In this document: piece by piece, positions 24,802 through 34,165 of the stretch
How positions within the stretch are numbered: position 1 is the first letter of the stretch
Layout of the letters: every line of letters begins with the position of its first letter
Source of the DNA: Kordia sp050633145
Lineage (GTDB): Bacteria > Bacteroidota > Bacteroidia > Flavobacteriales > Flavobacteriaceae
NCBI RefSeq assembly: GCF_050633145.1
Contig: NZ_JBOEFY010000023.1
Span: 120,965-184,964 of the forward strand
DNA length: 64,000 nt
Reading direction: 5' to 3'
Translations under genes and position numbers: made by a program
Notes under the pieces: model-generated
The model's input: the letters and a program-made list of their open reading frames with translations, nothing else
Told to the model about the DNA's origin: nothing
The model's database searches: none

Positions 24802-25812
24802 TTACTTTTTCGCTGCCAATTTTGCTTCCAAAGCTTTGATACGCTTTTCTTGCTCTATGGTGTATAAGGTAAGCTCTTCTACTTTTTGAAGTAAAATAGT
24901 AGTCATTTCTTTTAGTTGCATGCCTTCTTCTTTTACTTCGGCTGCACTAGGTACGCTAGGCAAGTGATGATTTGTTTTGGTAAACGCTTCAACTTCTTCA
25001 AGTGTAGGCATTACATAATCTGCTTTTAAGGCAGAAGTCCCTGTATAATATTTTTGAAATACATAATCAGGTAATACGTCTTGTATCACTTCTACTTCTT
25101 CGCAAAGAATTTTTCCTTCTACAAGTAATTTAGCGCTATCTTGTGAAAGATTGGATGTGCCAACACCTATTTTATTTTGCACTACTAAATTCCCTTCTCC
25201 TAAATCACCTATAGCATCATTAGCATATTGTCCCATTACAACACCGCCATTCCAAAACATGCTATTTCCATCTCTAGAAATTACTCTAGTTAAAGATGTA
25301 GCTGAATTGTTAGTTGGGTCGTCAAAGTCTCTTAATCTAAAATATTGACTTACAGTTGCACTTCCAGCTACGTCAAGTTTAAATTCTGGTGTTGCTGTGC
25401 CAATTCCAACATTACCTTGTGTGTCAATTTTCATTCTTTCTATACCATTTGTAGAAAAACCTAAAAAGCCTCCGAAAGTTCCAGCGCCTCGATAAAAGGA
25501 AATAAATCCATTATTTTCATCAGTATTGTACTTTAATCCAAGTCTAAACATTTCTGTATTTATAACTCTATCTAAAGTCTTTGTATATAGAGAGAAAGGT
25601 GCTTCAGTACTATTTGCAAGTATGGCTCCATAAGATTGATCTCCGTTAAATACATGTAATTTTGCTGTAGGAGTTGTGGTTCCAATACCAACATTGTCTG
25701 CTGTATTTCCTGTGTTATTGGTGGTCGCAGTAACTGCTCCTTGTGGTGTACTGATTTGTCCAAAAGACAATCCAGTAATTAGTAATGCTAATGGTAAAAT
25801 TATTTTTTTCAT
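24802..25812 (-). CDS. Secreted tail-fiber-like protein with C-terminal coiled coil
   Basis: 336 residues. Signal peptide MKKIILPLALLITGLSFGQ. The middle contains the tail-fiber/adhesin repeat NVGIGTTTPTAKLHV (about residue 40) and again NVGIGTATPEFKLDVAGSAT (about 134), common in phage tail spikes and Bacteroidota surface proteins. The C-terminal third reads LPDYVFQKYYTGTSALKADY, THHLPSVPSAAEV-like segments, and ends in a coiled coil (LLQKVEELTLYTIEQEKRIK). It is probably a trimeric surface fibre rather than a phage gene, as there are no phage neighbours. No T9SS C-terminal domain is seen. Confidence 0.8.
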   Translation of the reverse strand: MKKIILPLALLITGLSFGQISTPQGAVTATTNNTGNTADNVGIGTTTPTAKLHVFNGDQSYGAILANSTEAPFSLYTKTLDRVINTEMFRLGLKYNTDENNGFISFYRGAGTFGGFLGFSTNGIERMKIDTQGNVGIGTATPEFKLDVAGSATVSQYFRLRDFDDPTNNSATSLTRVISRDGNSMFWNGGVVMGQYANDAIGDLGEGNLVVQNKIGVGTSNLSQDSAKLLVEGKILCEEVEVIQDVLPDYVFQKYYTGTSALKADYVMPTLEEVEAFTKTNHHLPSVPSAAEVKEEGMQLKEMTTILLQKVEELTLYTIEQEKRIKALEAKLAAKK

Positions 25813-25907
25813 AATATATTTTTTAATGTTATTAATACGTGTTTTTATGTGTGTTACAAATGTTTAAAATTTGGTTGAGTAAAACCATCCCATGAATTTG
25901 GTATATT

Positions 25908-26522
25908 TTAATTCTTAGCAATGGTTTTGGTAATTTGCTCCCCGTTTTCTAGTTGTAGCTTGAGTACATAAACTCCTTCTTTTACATGTTTAAGATTGTA
26001 ACTATAACTTGTAGTTGGCTCTATGGTTTCTTCTATAATTTTAATGCCATACATGTTGTAAATACTATACTTTTGTATTTTAGAGGCGTTACTTGAAAAT
26101 GAAACGACACTCTTGGTTGGGTTAGGAGAAACGTTAATAGTAGATACTATTAATTCATTCTGATTTGTTGGTCTACCTAAACCGTCACCAGTATTACCAG
26201 TATTACCTCCTGCTTTTGTTTTATGTGTTTCAGGACCATGACCATTAGGAAACTCAGCAATAAGTTTTACTTTACTGTAACCAGGAATGATTCTGATGCT
26301 TCCATTGTCAGAATGTATAAGTCCCGCGAAAACAGTACCTATGGTACCTTCATTATAAGTAGAGGTTATTATAATGTCACCGTCACAATTTTGATGTGCA
26401 TGTCCAAAACCGTGAAAGTCTTCTCCACAACGCGTAGTTAAAATTTGAGAATGCGCATGCATACTAGACATAAAGACGAGTATGAATGTTGCTTTCAGTA
26501 AAAGAAAATTAATTTGTTTCAT
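25908..26522 (-). CDS. Small secreted T9SS-sorted protein, His-rich N-terminal part
   Basis: 204 residues. Signal peptide to HAHSQ, then a mature start rich in His and Cys (RCGEDFHGFGHAHQNCDGD), which could bind metal. A Gly/Thr-rich linker (AGGNTGNTGDGLGRPTNQNE) leads to a T9SS type A sorting domain (INVSPNPTKSVVSFSSN, EGVYVLKLQL, then TKTIAKN). Function unknown. The gene is divergent from the TPR kinase gene at 26676. Confidence 0.75.
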   Translation of the reverse strand: MKQINFLLLKATFILVFMSSMHAHSQILTTRCGEDFHGFGHAHQNCDGDIIITSTYNEGTIGTVFAGLIHSDNGSIRIIPGYSKVKLIAEFPNGHGPETHKTKAGGNTGNTGDGLGRPTNQNELIVSTINVSPNPTKSVVSFSSNASKIQKYSIYNMYGIKIIEETIEPTTSYSYNLKHVKEGVYVLKLQLENGEQITKTIAKN

Positions 26523-26645
26523 CTGTTTGCAATTTTTTAGTGATTATTCAGAAATACTTAACTATAAAATAGTGATTATTTCCTTAAATTAAGGGTGCTA
26601 TAAAATTCAAGATAAAAGTAATGTAAAACCATACCGAATTTATGG

Positions 26646-26653
26646 TATTTTTG
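26646..26653 (+). promoter_or_regulatory. Putative -7 box (TATTTTTG) of kinase operon
   Basis: Matches TAnnTTTG 23 bp before the TTG start. It overlaps the right arm of a small inverted repeat (ACCATA with TATGGT, 26630-26647), which could be an operator. Confidence 0.4.
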
Positions 26654-26675
26654 TAGAAACATTAAATAAGGCTTA

Positions 26676-28580
26676 TTGAATCCTCCTAAATATATACTTA
26701 TAACTCTTTACTTTACTGTGCTATCCAGTTTCGCTCAGAATCTAGATTCGATTACGGTATTACATGAGCGATTTACAAAAGCTTTACATACCGATTTTGA
26801 GCTAGCTAAATTACTTGCATTAGAAGGTGTAAATAAAAGCGAGAAACTCCAAGATGATAATTTATTGCTGCAATCATATTTCAATTTAAGTGAAATTTAT
26901 TCGAAACAAAAGAAAAATGATTCGTCATTTATTTATGCGAATAAAGCATTAAAATATGCGCAAAAACTAAGTGATTATAAAAAACAAGCACTTTTGTATA
27001 ATAGATTAGGGTCTTTGTCGAAAAGAAATGGAGCCTATACTAAAGCAATTACCTATCATGAAAAGGCAATGCTTCTTGCGGAACAGCATTCGCTTCTTCA
27101 GCAACGAAGTGGAATTTATAATAGCTTAACCTTATTATACAGAACAAAAGGTGATAAAGAAAGAGCATTTGAAGAGCTACAAAAAGCTATAGAAATAGCA
27201 GAAAAAAATAATTTCAAAAAAGAACTCATCAATAGTTATAATATTAAAGGGCTATTACTTTTCAATATCCAAAAAGATAGTGCTATTCATTATTATAAAA
27301 AGGGCATTGCACTTGCTAATGAAATAGGTCATAGACATATGGAAGGTGTTGTACTTTCAAATTTAGCAGATCTTTATATGAATATAGAGAAGTATGAAGT
27401 AGGTTTAGAGTATTTGACCCAAACAGAAGAAATCGCATCTGAAGTACATGATTATGGGACCTTATATTTTGTAAAAATGTCTCAAGGAATTTATTTTGAG
27501 GAAGTAGGTGATTTTCCAAAAGCTATACGAACTTACGAAAATGCCATAAAAGAATATAAACCATATCTAAACGATAATCAAATGCGTGGAGCGTATTGGT
27601 TAATTTCTGGACCTTATTTTCATAACAATCAATTTAAAGAAGCGTATGAGTACCAAGAAAAATATATTGAACTCAGCGAACATTTATTTACTATCCAAAA
27701 ATCCAAAGAATTCGACGAAATCCGCACAAAATATGAAGTAGAAAAGAAAGACACACAAATTACCTTATTAGCTAAAGAAAATGAATTAGCAGCTACACGC
27801 AGAAATTGGATTATAATTTCGAGTATCATCTTAACAATTCCTTTAATCATCTTGATCTTGTTTTATAAACATCGTGTAAAAACACAGCGAACCATTAGAG
27901 AACAAGAAGCTCAATTGCATATAAAGGAAAAAGAACGACTACAAAAAGAACAAGAAATAAAACAAATTCAAGCATTGATTGACGGACAAGATAATGAACG
28001 GAATCGTATTGCTATAGAATTGCATGATGGTATTGGCGGGCAATTGGCAGGAATGAATTTACGCTTAACGCAGATTAATTCTGAACTACATAATTCTGAA
28101 ATTAAAGGAATCAATCAATCACTTTCAAATACATTTAAAGAATTGAGGATTCTATCTCATAATTTAAGTTCCAACTATTTTAGAGATAAAGATATCGTTT
28201 CGCTCTTACTGGATTTAAAGGAACAATACGAAGGTTCAAATCGTTTTTCGACTAACATATCGGTTTTTCCTGAAGAAAACGCACTGCTTTTAGATAGTGA
28301 AATTAAGCATCATCTGTATCGTATTTTACAAGAATTACTCAATAATGCTGCAAAACATGCGCATGCAGAAACAGTAGATGTGTCTATAAATATACATTCT
28401 GATTCGTTAATTTTAATGTATGAAGATGATGGAACGGGTTTTGATGCTAAAACTATACATAAAGGCATTGGATTTCAGAATATGAAAGAACGCGTAACAA
28501 TAATTAATGGAGTCATTACATTCGATTCGCAATTAGGTAAAGGAACGCGCGTAATTGTTGAAATTCCCATGGATAACTAA
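26676..28580 (+). CDS. TPR-containing sensor histidine kinase
   Basis: 634 residues. The start is TTG: no in-frame ATG exists near it and the signal peptide begins here (PPKYILITLYFTVLSSFAQ). Residues 30-350 hold about seven TPR repeats (KALKYAQKLSDYKKQALLYN, GAYTKAITYHEKAMLLAEQH). One membrane helix follows (WIIISSIILTIPLIILILFY), then a coiled coil, HisKA_3 with His450 (RIAIELHDGIGGQLAG), and a HATPase domain (ELLNNAAKHAHAETVDVSI, DDGTGFD, GIGFQNMKER). This is the common Bacteroidota kinase partnered with NarL-type regulators; its regulator is 7 bp downstream. The TPR ligand is unknown. Confidence 0.92.
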   Translation: MNPPKYILITLYFTVLSSFAQNLDSITVLHERFTKALHTDFELAKLLALEGVNKSEKLQDDNLLLQSYFNLSEIYSKQKKNDSSFIYANKALKYAQKLSDYKKQALLYNRLGSLSKRNGAYTKAITYHEKAMLLAEQHSLLQQRSGIYNSLTLLYRTKGDKERAFEELQKAIEIAEKNNFKKELINSYNIKGLLLFNIQKDSAIHYYKKGIALANEIGHRHMEGVVLSNLADLYMNIEKYEVGLEYLTQTEEIASEVHDYGTLYFVKMSQGIYFEEVGDFPKAIRTYENAIKEYKPYLNDNQMRGAYWLISGPYFHNNQFKEAYEYQEKYIELSEHLFTIQKSKEFDEIRTKYEVEKKDTQITLLAKENELAATRRNWIIISSIILTIPLIILILFYKHRVKTQRTIREQEAQLHIKEKERLQKEQEIKQIQALIDGQDNERNRIAIELHDGIGGQLAGMNLRLTQINSELHNSEIKGINQSLSNTFKELRILSHNLSSNYFRDKDIVSLLLDLKEQYEGSNRFSTNISVFPEENALLLDSEIKHHLYRILQELLNNAAKHAHAETVDVSINIHSDSLILMYEDDGTGFDAKTIHKGIGFQNMKERVTIINGVITFDSQLGKGTRVIVEIPMDN

Positions 28581-28587
28581 CTGATGT

Positions 28588-29196
28588 ATGACTAAGATAA
28601 AACTCGTTATTGTAGACGATCACAAAATGTTTTTGGATGGAATTTCAAATGTGTTGTCAAAACAAGACGACATGGAAATATTGAAGGTGTTAGACAATGC
28701 TTCCGATGCGTTGACCTTTTTAAAAAGTAATACTCCAGATTTATTAATCACCGATATTTCAATGCCAGAAATGAACGGATTGGAATTTGTGAAAATTATA
28801 AAAAAACAGTATCCAAATTTAAAGATATTAGTTGTTAGTATGTTTCAGCAAATACAATCTTTTAAAGGTATAGATGGCTATTTATTGAAAGAAACTGGAT
28901 TTGACGAACTCATCAAAGCTATTCATCATATTATCATTAAAAACGAATCTTATTTTTATGATGATTATAAATCGTCGAACAAAGAATTAGAATTCAATAA
29001 AAAAATTATCACACGTCGAGAAAAAGAAATTATTCAATTGATTGCGCAAGAACTCACAACCGATCAAATAGCAGATACGTTATTTATAAGTAAACATACG
29101 GTTGAAACGCACAAGAAAAATATCTTTCTAAAGTTGCAAGTGAACAGTGCGGTTGGTTTGATAAAAAAAGCAATCTATTTTGGCTATGTTAGTTAA
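28588..29196 (+). CDS. NarL/LuxR-type response regulator
   Basis: 202 residues. Receiver domain with VDDH at 9-12 and phospho-acceptor Asp56 (LLITDISMPEMNG), Lys in YLLKETG. LuxR HTH at about 138-200 (ITRREKEIIQLIAQELTTDQ, ISKHTVETHKKNIFLKL). It follows the TPR kinase by 7 bp and is its cognate regulator. The loop after beta-4 is shortened (VVSMFQQIQSFKGIDGYLLK), a feature of this subgroup. Confidence 0.93.
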   Translation: MTKIKLVIVDDHKMFLDGISNVLSKQDDMEILKVLDNASDALTFLKSNTPDLLITDISMPEMNGLEFVKIIKKQYPNLKILVVSMFQQIQSFKGIDGYLLKETGFDELIKAIHHIIIKNESYFYDDYKSSNKELEFNKKIITRREKEIIQLIAQELTTDQIADTLFISKHTVETHKKNIFLKLQVNSAVGLIKKAIYFGYVS

Positions 29197-29206
29197 GTTT
29201 CGTTAG

Positions 29207-29965
29207 CTATTCTGCACTAAACGTACTCTCCAAATTTTTAGCAATTCTAGGTGCGTTTACAGGATCAATTTGTATGTCGCTTGTATCTTCTAGTTTAATT
29301 TGATTTGTAGCATCAATAATACTTTGAACATATGCTTCTACGGTTACAGAAGCTGTATTTCCAGCAGAAATATTGATGGTATTTGCTAATGGAAGCGTTA
29401 CAAATTTATAGTTGTCTAAGTTTTGACCATGACTTCCCACGTGAATTGCAAACGGACTTTCCGTGCCGCCTTGTGGTGTAAATGTTCCTTCAAACTTAAT
29501 GAATTTGTAACCAGCAGCCCAATTCCATAACATGCCTGTTGCTTCTGCTTGTGGAATAAAGTTTAGTACGCCACCATCTAGCGGATATTTTGATTGATCA
29601 ACACCGATTCCGAACGAAATTTGTGTGTAGTTCCCAACTGGAATTCCTGTCAAACTCAAAGTCAAACTGCTTGAATCTTCTTCGTTTATGACAAAGTATG
29701 AATCTTCTTTTGGGTACTCGAAAACGGTTCCGTTGTCTTGAATTAAAGCAATGTTTGAAATGATATACTTTAATTCATTCGTAACAACGCTCTCATTATT
29801 TTGATTCATGTAAACAGTCGTTCCTAAATCTAAATCTTGACTTGCCGAAATACGATTGTCAAAGGTGATTTCAATTGCTGAGGTTTCTATTGCATCAGAA
29901 TCGTTACTACACGATGATGCAAGTAAAAGTGTTGTTAGTGAGAATATATATGTGATCTTTTTCAT
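29207..29965 (-). CDS. MbnP-family lipoprotein
   Basis: 252 residues with lipobox (LLLASSC, Cys19). The family pattern is clear: IEITFDNRISASQDLDLGTT, ELKYIISNIALIQDNG, GIPVGNYTQISFGIGVD, and especially LWNWAAGYKFIKFEG followed by FAIHVGSHG. MbnP proteins are periplasmic or surface copper-related proteins; the best-studied member has a Trp oxidised to kynurenine by a diheme MbnH partner. The Trp residues in LWNWAAG are present. The ATG overlaps the stop of the upstream propeller lipoprotein gene by 1 bp, so they are coupled. Copper binding here is inferred from the family. Confidence 0.85.
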   Translation of the reverse strand: MKKITYIFSLTTLLLASSCSNDSDAIETSAIEITFDNRISASQDLDLGTTVYMNQNNESVVTNELKYIISNIALIQDNGTVFEYPKEDSYFVINEEDSSSLTLSLTGIPVGNYTQISFGIGVDQSKYPLDGGVLNFIPQAEATGMLWNWAAGYKFIKFEGTFTPQGGTESPFAIHVGSHGQNLDNYKFVTLPLANTINISAGNTASVTVEAYVQSIIDATNQIKLEDTSDIQIDPVNAPRIAKNLESTFSAE

Positions 29966-31356
29966 TACTTTATTTTTAGAATCAACGCATCTTTGATGCC
30001 TTTATTTTGTGTAATATCACCATCGTTGCTTTGTGTGCTGCCTGCAACGACTAGTTTTTTATCGTTGGTTTCAACAATAGCAAATGCAATATCTAATTGC
30101 GATCCGCCAAAGTTTTTCTCCCAAGTTAGATTTCCTGTATCTGTAATTTTGATAACCCAAAAATCATTTTGACCATAATTGGAATTTACATCTACATTGT
30201 CACTTTTGGCGCTTCCTACAATAGCAAATCCGCCATCTTGTAATGGTGTTACGCCGCGAGCCGATTCAAAATCACTTCCGCCAAACGTACGTTCCCAAAG
30301 CAAAGAACCATCAGTATCACTAATTTTAATAATCCAGAAATCGGCAGAACCTTTTAAATTAGAAATGTTTCCATCAGTACTTCTTGTATCACCAACTACG
30401 AGATAATTCCCATCGTTCGTTTTAGTAATATCATACCCAATTTCAATTCCTGAACCGCCATAGGATTTTTGCCAGATTAAATCGCCTGTGTTGCTCAATT
30501 TTACAACCCAAAAGTCATAACTTCCTTGACTGTTAGTTATATCGAAATCATCACTTTCTGACGAACCTGCAATGATAAAATTTTCATCGTTTGTTTCTAA
30601 AGTTGAGTAAGAGCGATCGTTGTTAGTTCCACCAAAATAGCGACTCCATACAACATCTCCATTCGCATCAAGCTTATGACACCAAAATTCTCCAACACCA
30701 TGCTTAGGGTTTATAAAGCTTTCATTATTTCCACTGGGTTTTCCAACATTTCCATCTCCGCCAGAAGCGGTAACGTCTAAAAATCCTGTTGTAAAATAAC
30801 CGCCATCGCTTGTTTGCATAATGTCAAACGCTTGATCGCTTCCAGAGAATCCAAAACTTTTTTCCCACTGAATGTTTCCGCCAGCATCTAACTTTACAAT
30901 CCATTGATCGTAAAAACCGCTATTTGCACTCACATCTTCATCGGCACTACGACTATATCCTGTAATAATAAATCCGCCATCGGAAGTTGTCTTAATAGCT
31001 TCACCACGATCATCTGCTGTTCCTCCGTAGGTTTTACTCCAAAGCAAATTTCCATCCGCATCTAAGCGTGCAACCCAATAGTTATTCTGTTCTGTAGCAT
31101 TGTCGGTAATATCTCCGTCTATACTTTCGGTATAACCAACAATGGCATAACCGCCATCAGCAGTTATGGTAATATCTTGTGCGGTATCTTCTTGTGTACC
31201 ACCAAGTGTTTTAACCCAATCGATTTCTCCTTGAAAAGCAACTGAATCACTAGTATCTGTTGTATCTGCTGGATTGCTATCATCTGAAGAGCAACTAACA
31301 AGAAAAGTCAACAATAAAACTGTAAAAACTGTATAAAATGTTTTGTGCTGCGTCAT
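29965..31356 (-). CDS. Repeat-propeller lipoprotein (SBBP-like)
   Basis: 463 residues with lipobox (LLTFLVSCSSDD). It is made of eight tandem beta-propeller units of about 50 residues, with pattern GGTQEDTAQDITITADGGYA, IVGYTESIDGDI, YWVARLDADGNLLWSKTYGG. The last blades read AFAIVETNDKKLVVAGSTQS. Such proteins are outer-membrane or surface proteins of unknown role. It is 3 bp after the choice-of-anchor B lipoprotein gene and overlaps the MbnP gene, so all three are one transcript. Confidence 0.85.
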   Translation of the reverse strand: MTQHKTFYTVFTVLLLTFLVSCSSDDSNPADTTDTSDSVAFQGEIDWVKTLGGTQEDTAQDITITADGGYAIVGYTESIDGDITDNATEQNNYWVARLDADGNLLWSKTYGGTADDRGEAIKTTSDGGFIITGYSRSADEDVSANSGFYDQWIVKLDAGGNIQWEKSFGFSGSDQAFDIMQTSDGGYFTTGFLDVTASGGDGNVGKPSGNNESFINPKHGVGEFWCHKLDANGDVVWSRYFGGTNNDRSYSTLETNDENFIIAGSSESDDFDITNSQGSYDFWVVKLSNTGDLIWQKSYGGSGIEIGYDITKTNDGNYLVVGDTRSTDGNISNLKGSADFWIIKISDTDGSLLWERTFGGSDFESARGVTPLQDGGFAIVGSAKSDNVDVNSNYGQNDFWVIKITDTGNLTWEKNFGGSQLDIAFAIVETNDKKLVVAGSTQSNDGDITQNKGIKDALILKIK

Positions 31357-31359
31357 GAA

Positions 31360-32613
31360 TTACTCATTATTTTTTCGGATGATAAATAAACCTGAATTAA
31401 TATCACTTACGACAATATTTCCGCTTTCAAAGTATGGATATATATTCCAAGCACCTCTAAAAATGGCATCGTTATTTGTAGGATACGTATCAAAAAAACC
31501 TTCTTCTTGAATTACACCACTACCAATACCTGAAATATCTAGGATGCGAACACCAGCAGTATAATTTGCCAAGAAATAGGAGTCACCTTTTGTATATCCA
31601 TTATGGTCAATAGCAGCAGTAGGACCTACATACGACATTTGCACGCTTGGATTGTCTAAATCTTCCAAATCAAATACAATGCTTCTTGAGTTAAATCCGA
31701 AGTTAAGTTCGTCCAATTCGTCACCTAAAATAAAATAGCGTTGATCTTCAGTATACCAACCTTGATGTGTATAGCCAATATTAGAATAATCGATTGTTGA
31801 TAATTGAATCGGATTAGCTTTATCGGTAATGTCAACAATAACAACTTCATTGGCATTACTTCCAATTAAAATTTCTTTTCCTATGTGTTCTGTATCTGGA
31901 CCGTTATAGGTAATTACTTGTGCATCGTGTGAATATGCATCATCAGGGTAACCGCCAGCTGCAACAGGATTTGTTGGATTTTGAATGTTTATAAAATGTG
32001 GTCCACCACCAAAAGAAAATATAGTGTCATCGAGTGTCATGGCGCCAACTGCATAAGCAAATCCACTTTCTTCATTAATCACAATATTATGAGCGCTTCC
32101 AAAACCATCATACCAAGCATCAGGAGTAAAAACTTCTGGAGGATTGGCAACATTTCGCAAGCGAGTTAAATCGAACACTTGCATACCATGACCAGGCGCT
32201 TCACTTACAATAAATGCATGATTATTATATACTTTAATATCTCGCCAATTATTAGCTACAGTTTGTGCTGGTAAGTTTCCTAAATATATAGGATTTACAG
32301 GATCGGTAATGTCAACAAAACAAGCGTTTTCATCGGTACCAATAAGTGCGTATTCGCGATTTGTTTGTGGATCTGTCCAACCCCAAGAATCATTTCCTCT
32401 AATAGCTCCAAAAGTTGTCAACGGAATATGAGCCATTAAGTCATAACCATCACATGGATACTCTCCAGCAAAACCATTTTCACAAAGTGTGATACCAGGA
32501 AAAGCTACTGAGTTTGCTATTTCTCCTACTTGGATTAAATCTCTATCATCATCTGCACAAGCATAAATACTTAGTGCAACAATAATGAGAAAGCATTTTT
32601 TTATCTTTTTCAT
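31360..32613 (-). CDS. Choice-of-anchor B family lipoprotein (LVIVD repeats)
   Basis: 417 residues from the ATG at 32613, giving MKKIKKCFLIIVALSIYACA with lipobox SIYAC; a TTG two codons upstream is less likely. The body has choice-of-anchor B/LVIVD propeller repeats: DSWGWTDPQTNREYALIGTD, CFVDITDPVNPIYLGNLPA, NWRDIKVYNNHAFIVSE, GMQVFDLTRLR, YTAGVRILDISG, ending SDINSGLFIIRKN. It ends without a sorting domain, so lipidation is its anchor. It is closely related to the next gene upstream, which has a T9SS domain instead. Function unknown; probably surface-exposed. Confidence 0.88.
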   Translation of the reverse strand: MKKIKKCFLIIVALSIYACADDDRDLIQVGEIANSVAFPGITLCENGFAGEYPCDGYDLMAHIPLTTFGAIRGNDSWGWTDPQTNREYALIGTDENACFVDITDPVNPIYLGNLPAQTVANNWRDIKVYNNHAFIVSEAPGHGMQVFDLTRLRNVANPPEVFTPDAWYDGFGSAHNIVINEESGFAYAVGAMTLDDTIFSFGGGPHFINIQNPTNPVAAGGYPDDAYSHDAQVITYNGPDTEHIGKEILIGSNANEVVIVDITDKANPIQLSTIDYSNIGYTHQGWYTEDQRYFILGDELDELNFGFNSRSIVFDLEDLDNPSVQMSYVGPTAAIDHNGYTKGDSYFLANYTAGVRILDISGIGSGVIQEEGFFDTYPTNNDAIFRGAWNIYPYFESGNIVVSDINSGLFIIRKNNE

Positions 32614-32648
32614 CTGCAATGCTTTTTTTGTGATATGAAACTAACTCC

Positions 32649-34076
32649 TTAATTTACAACTAATTTTTGAGAAGTAGTATCATTTATTTTTACAACATAC
32701 ATACCTGACGGTAATTTTGAGAGTGGCAATTGAAACAGAATTTCGTTGATGTTTTCATGTTTAGCAACTTCTTTTCCTAAGACATCAAAAACTTGTATTG
32801 TATGTATTAACATGTTTTGTCCAGCTCTAATCATGGTATTATTGGACGCAGGATTCGGATACATCATAAAATCAAAAACTGGCGCTTCAATTGTACCTAA
32901 AGTACTGCTATCTCTAATAATGATAAGACCTCTATCTGTGTCACTGATGATAATATTTCCACTTGCAAAGTATGGATATGCAGTCCAAGCTCCGAAAAAA
33001 GTAGTGTTGTTAGATTCTGGATGCGTATCAAAATAGCCAATTTCAGTAACATTCATGGGATTGGCAATGTCTAAAACTCGCAATCCAGCAGTATAATTGG
33101 CTTGATATAATTTGTCTCCTTTTGTGTAATAATTGTGGTCAATAGCATTGGAGTTTCCAGTGAATGAGGTTAAAAAAGTTGGGTTGTCTAAATTTGAAAA
33201 ATCAAAAACCAAACCTCTTGTTTGATATCCAAAATCAATTTCATCAGTTTCATCACCGAGATAAAAATAACGTTGATCTTCAGATAACCAACCTTGATGT
33301 GTGTATCCAACATCTGTATAATCAACTCTTGAAAGTCGTACTACAGAAGATTTCGTGGAAACATCTAAAACCACAATTTCATTTTCATTGCTAGCAATCA
33401 TTATCTCCTTTCCATGATGCTCTGTATCAGGACCATTGTATATTACAATTTGTGCATCATGTGTATATCCATCAGTAGAATATCCACCAGCAGAAACAGG
33501 ATTTGCAGGATCGGAAAGGTCTACAAAATGCGGTCCTCCACTAAAGGTGTCACAACCTACTAAATAGGCAAAACCAGTGGCTTCATTAATTGCAATATTA
33601 TGACAACTTCCTACATCTGTCAAAATGTTATCAGGTACAAATGTTTCTGGAGCGTTGGTCACATTGCGCAAACGTGTTAAATCGAATACTTGCATTCCAT
33701 GATTTCCCACATTATCGGCTACAATGTATGCGTAGTTATTATATACTTTAATATCTCTCCAGTAATGTACACCAGCATTGGTTGGAATGTTTCCTAAGTA
33801 TATTGGATTTACAGGATCGGTAACATCAACAAAACAAGTTTTATCTTCAAAGGTAATTAGTGCGTATTCTTTATTTGTAGTTGAATCTGTCCAGCCCCAA
33901 ATATCACTTCCGTCTCTGGTACTAAAAGTAGATTTTGGTAAATTGGATAGTAAATCATAACCATCACATGGAAATGAACCCGCAAATCCGCCTGAACAAG
34001 GAACGATTTGGGCTATAGATGGACAAATACTAAAAAGTGCAAGAACAAAGAGTAGGTTTCGTGCAATACGTGTCAT
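32649..34076 (-). CDS. Choice-of-anchor B family protein with T9SS sorting domain
   Basis: 475 residues. Signal peptide to SIAQ, then the choice-of-anchor B propeller (SDIWGWTDSTTNKEYALITF, CFVDVTDPVNPIYLGNIPT, GMQVFDLTRLR, GYTHQGWLSEDQRYFYLGDE). After SDTDRGLIIIRDSS comes a linker and a T9SS type A domain (FDFMMYPNPASNNTMIRAG, LPSGMYVVKINDTTSQKLV). It is the first gene of the four-gene unit that continues through the lipoprotein paralog, the SBBP-like protein and MbnP. Confidence 0.9.
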   Translation of the reverse strand: MTRIARNLLFVLALFSICPSIAQIVPCSGGFAGSFPCDGYDLLSNLPKSTFSTRDGSDIWGWTDSTTNKEYALITFEDKTCFVDVTDPVNPIYLGNIPTNAGVHYWRDIKVYNNYAYIVADNVGNHGMQVFDLTRLRNVTNAPETFVPDNILTDVGSCHNIAINEATGFAYLVGCDTFSGGPHFVDLSDPANPVSAGGYSTDGYTHDAQIVIYNGPDTEHHGKEIMIASNENEIVVLDVSTKSSVVRLSRVDYTDVGYTHQGWLSEDQRYFYLGDETDEIDFGYQTRGLVFDFSNLDNPTFLTSFTGNSNAIDHNYYTKGDKLYQANYTAGLRVLDIANPMNVTEIGYFDTHPESNNTTFFGAWTAYPYFASGNIIISDTDRGLIIIRDSSTLGTIEAPVFDFMMYPNPASNNTMIRAGQNMLIHTIQVFDVLGKEVAKHENINEILFQLPLSKLPSGMYVVKINDTTSQKLVVN

Positions 34077-34165
34077 TTTTTTGGCTAATTTTGCGTTTTC
34101 AATGGGATCGAGGCTAAAAACTGCGGACTAAAATACAATTTTAACTTAATAAATACTACTACAGC

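Noticed and set aside
24802..25812. Prophage tail-fiber gene
   Set aside because: The NVGIGTTTP repeat is also common in bacterial surface proteins; there are no phage genes nearby and a secretion signal is present.
34077..34165. THI-box (TPP) riboswitch before thiL
   Set aside because: Only 89 bp available and no conserved thi-box core or stems seen.
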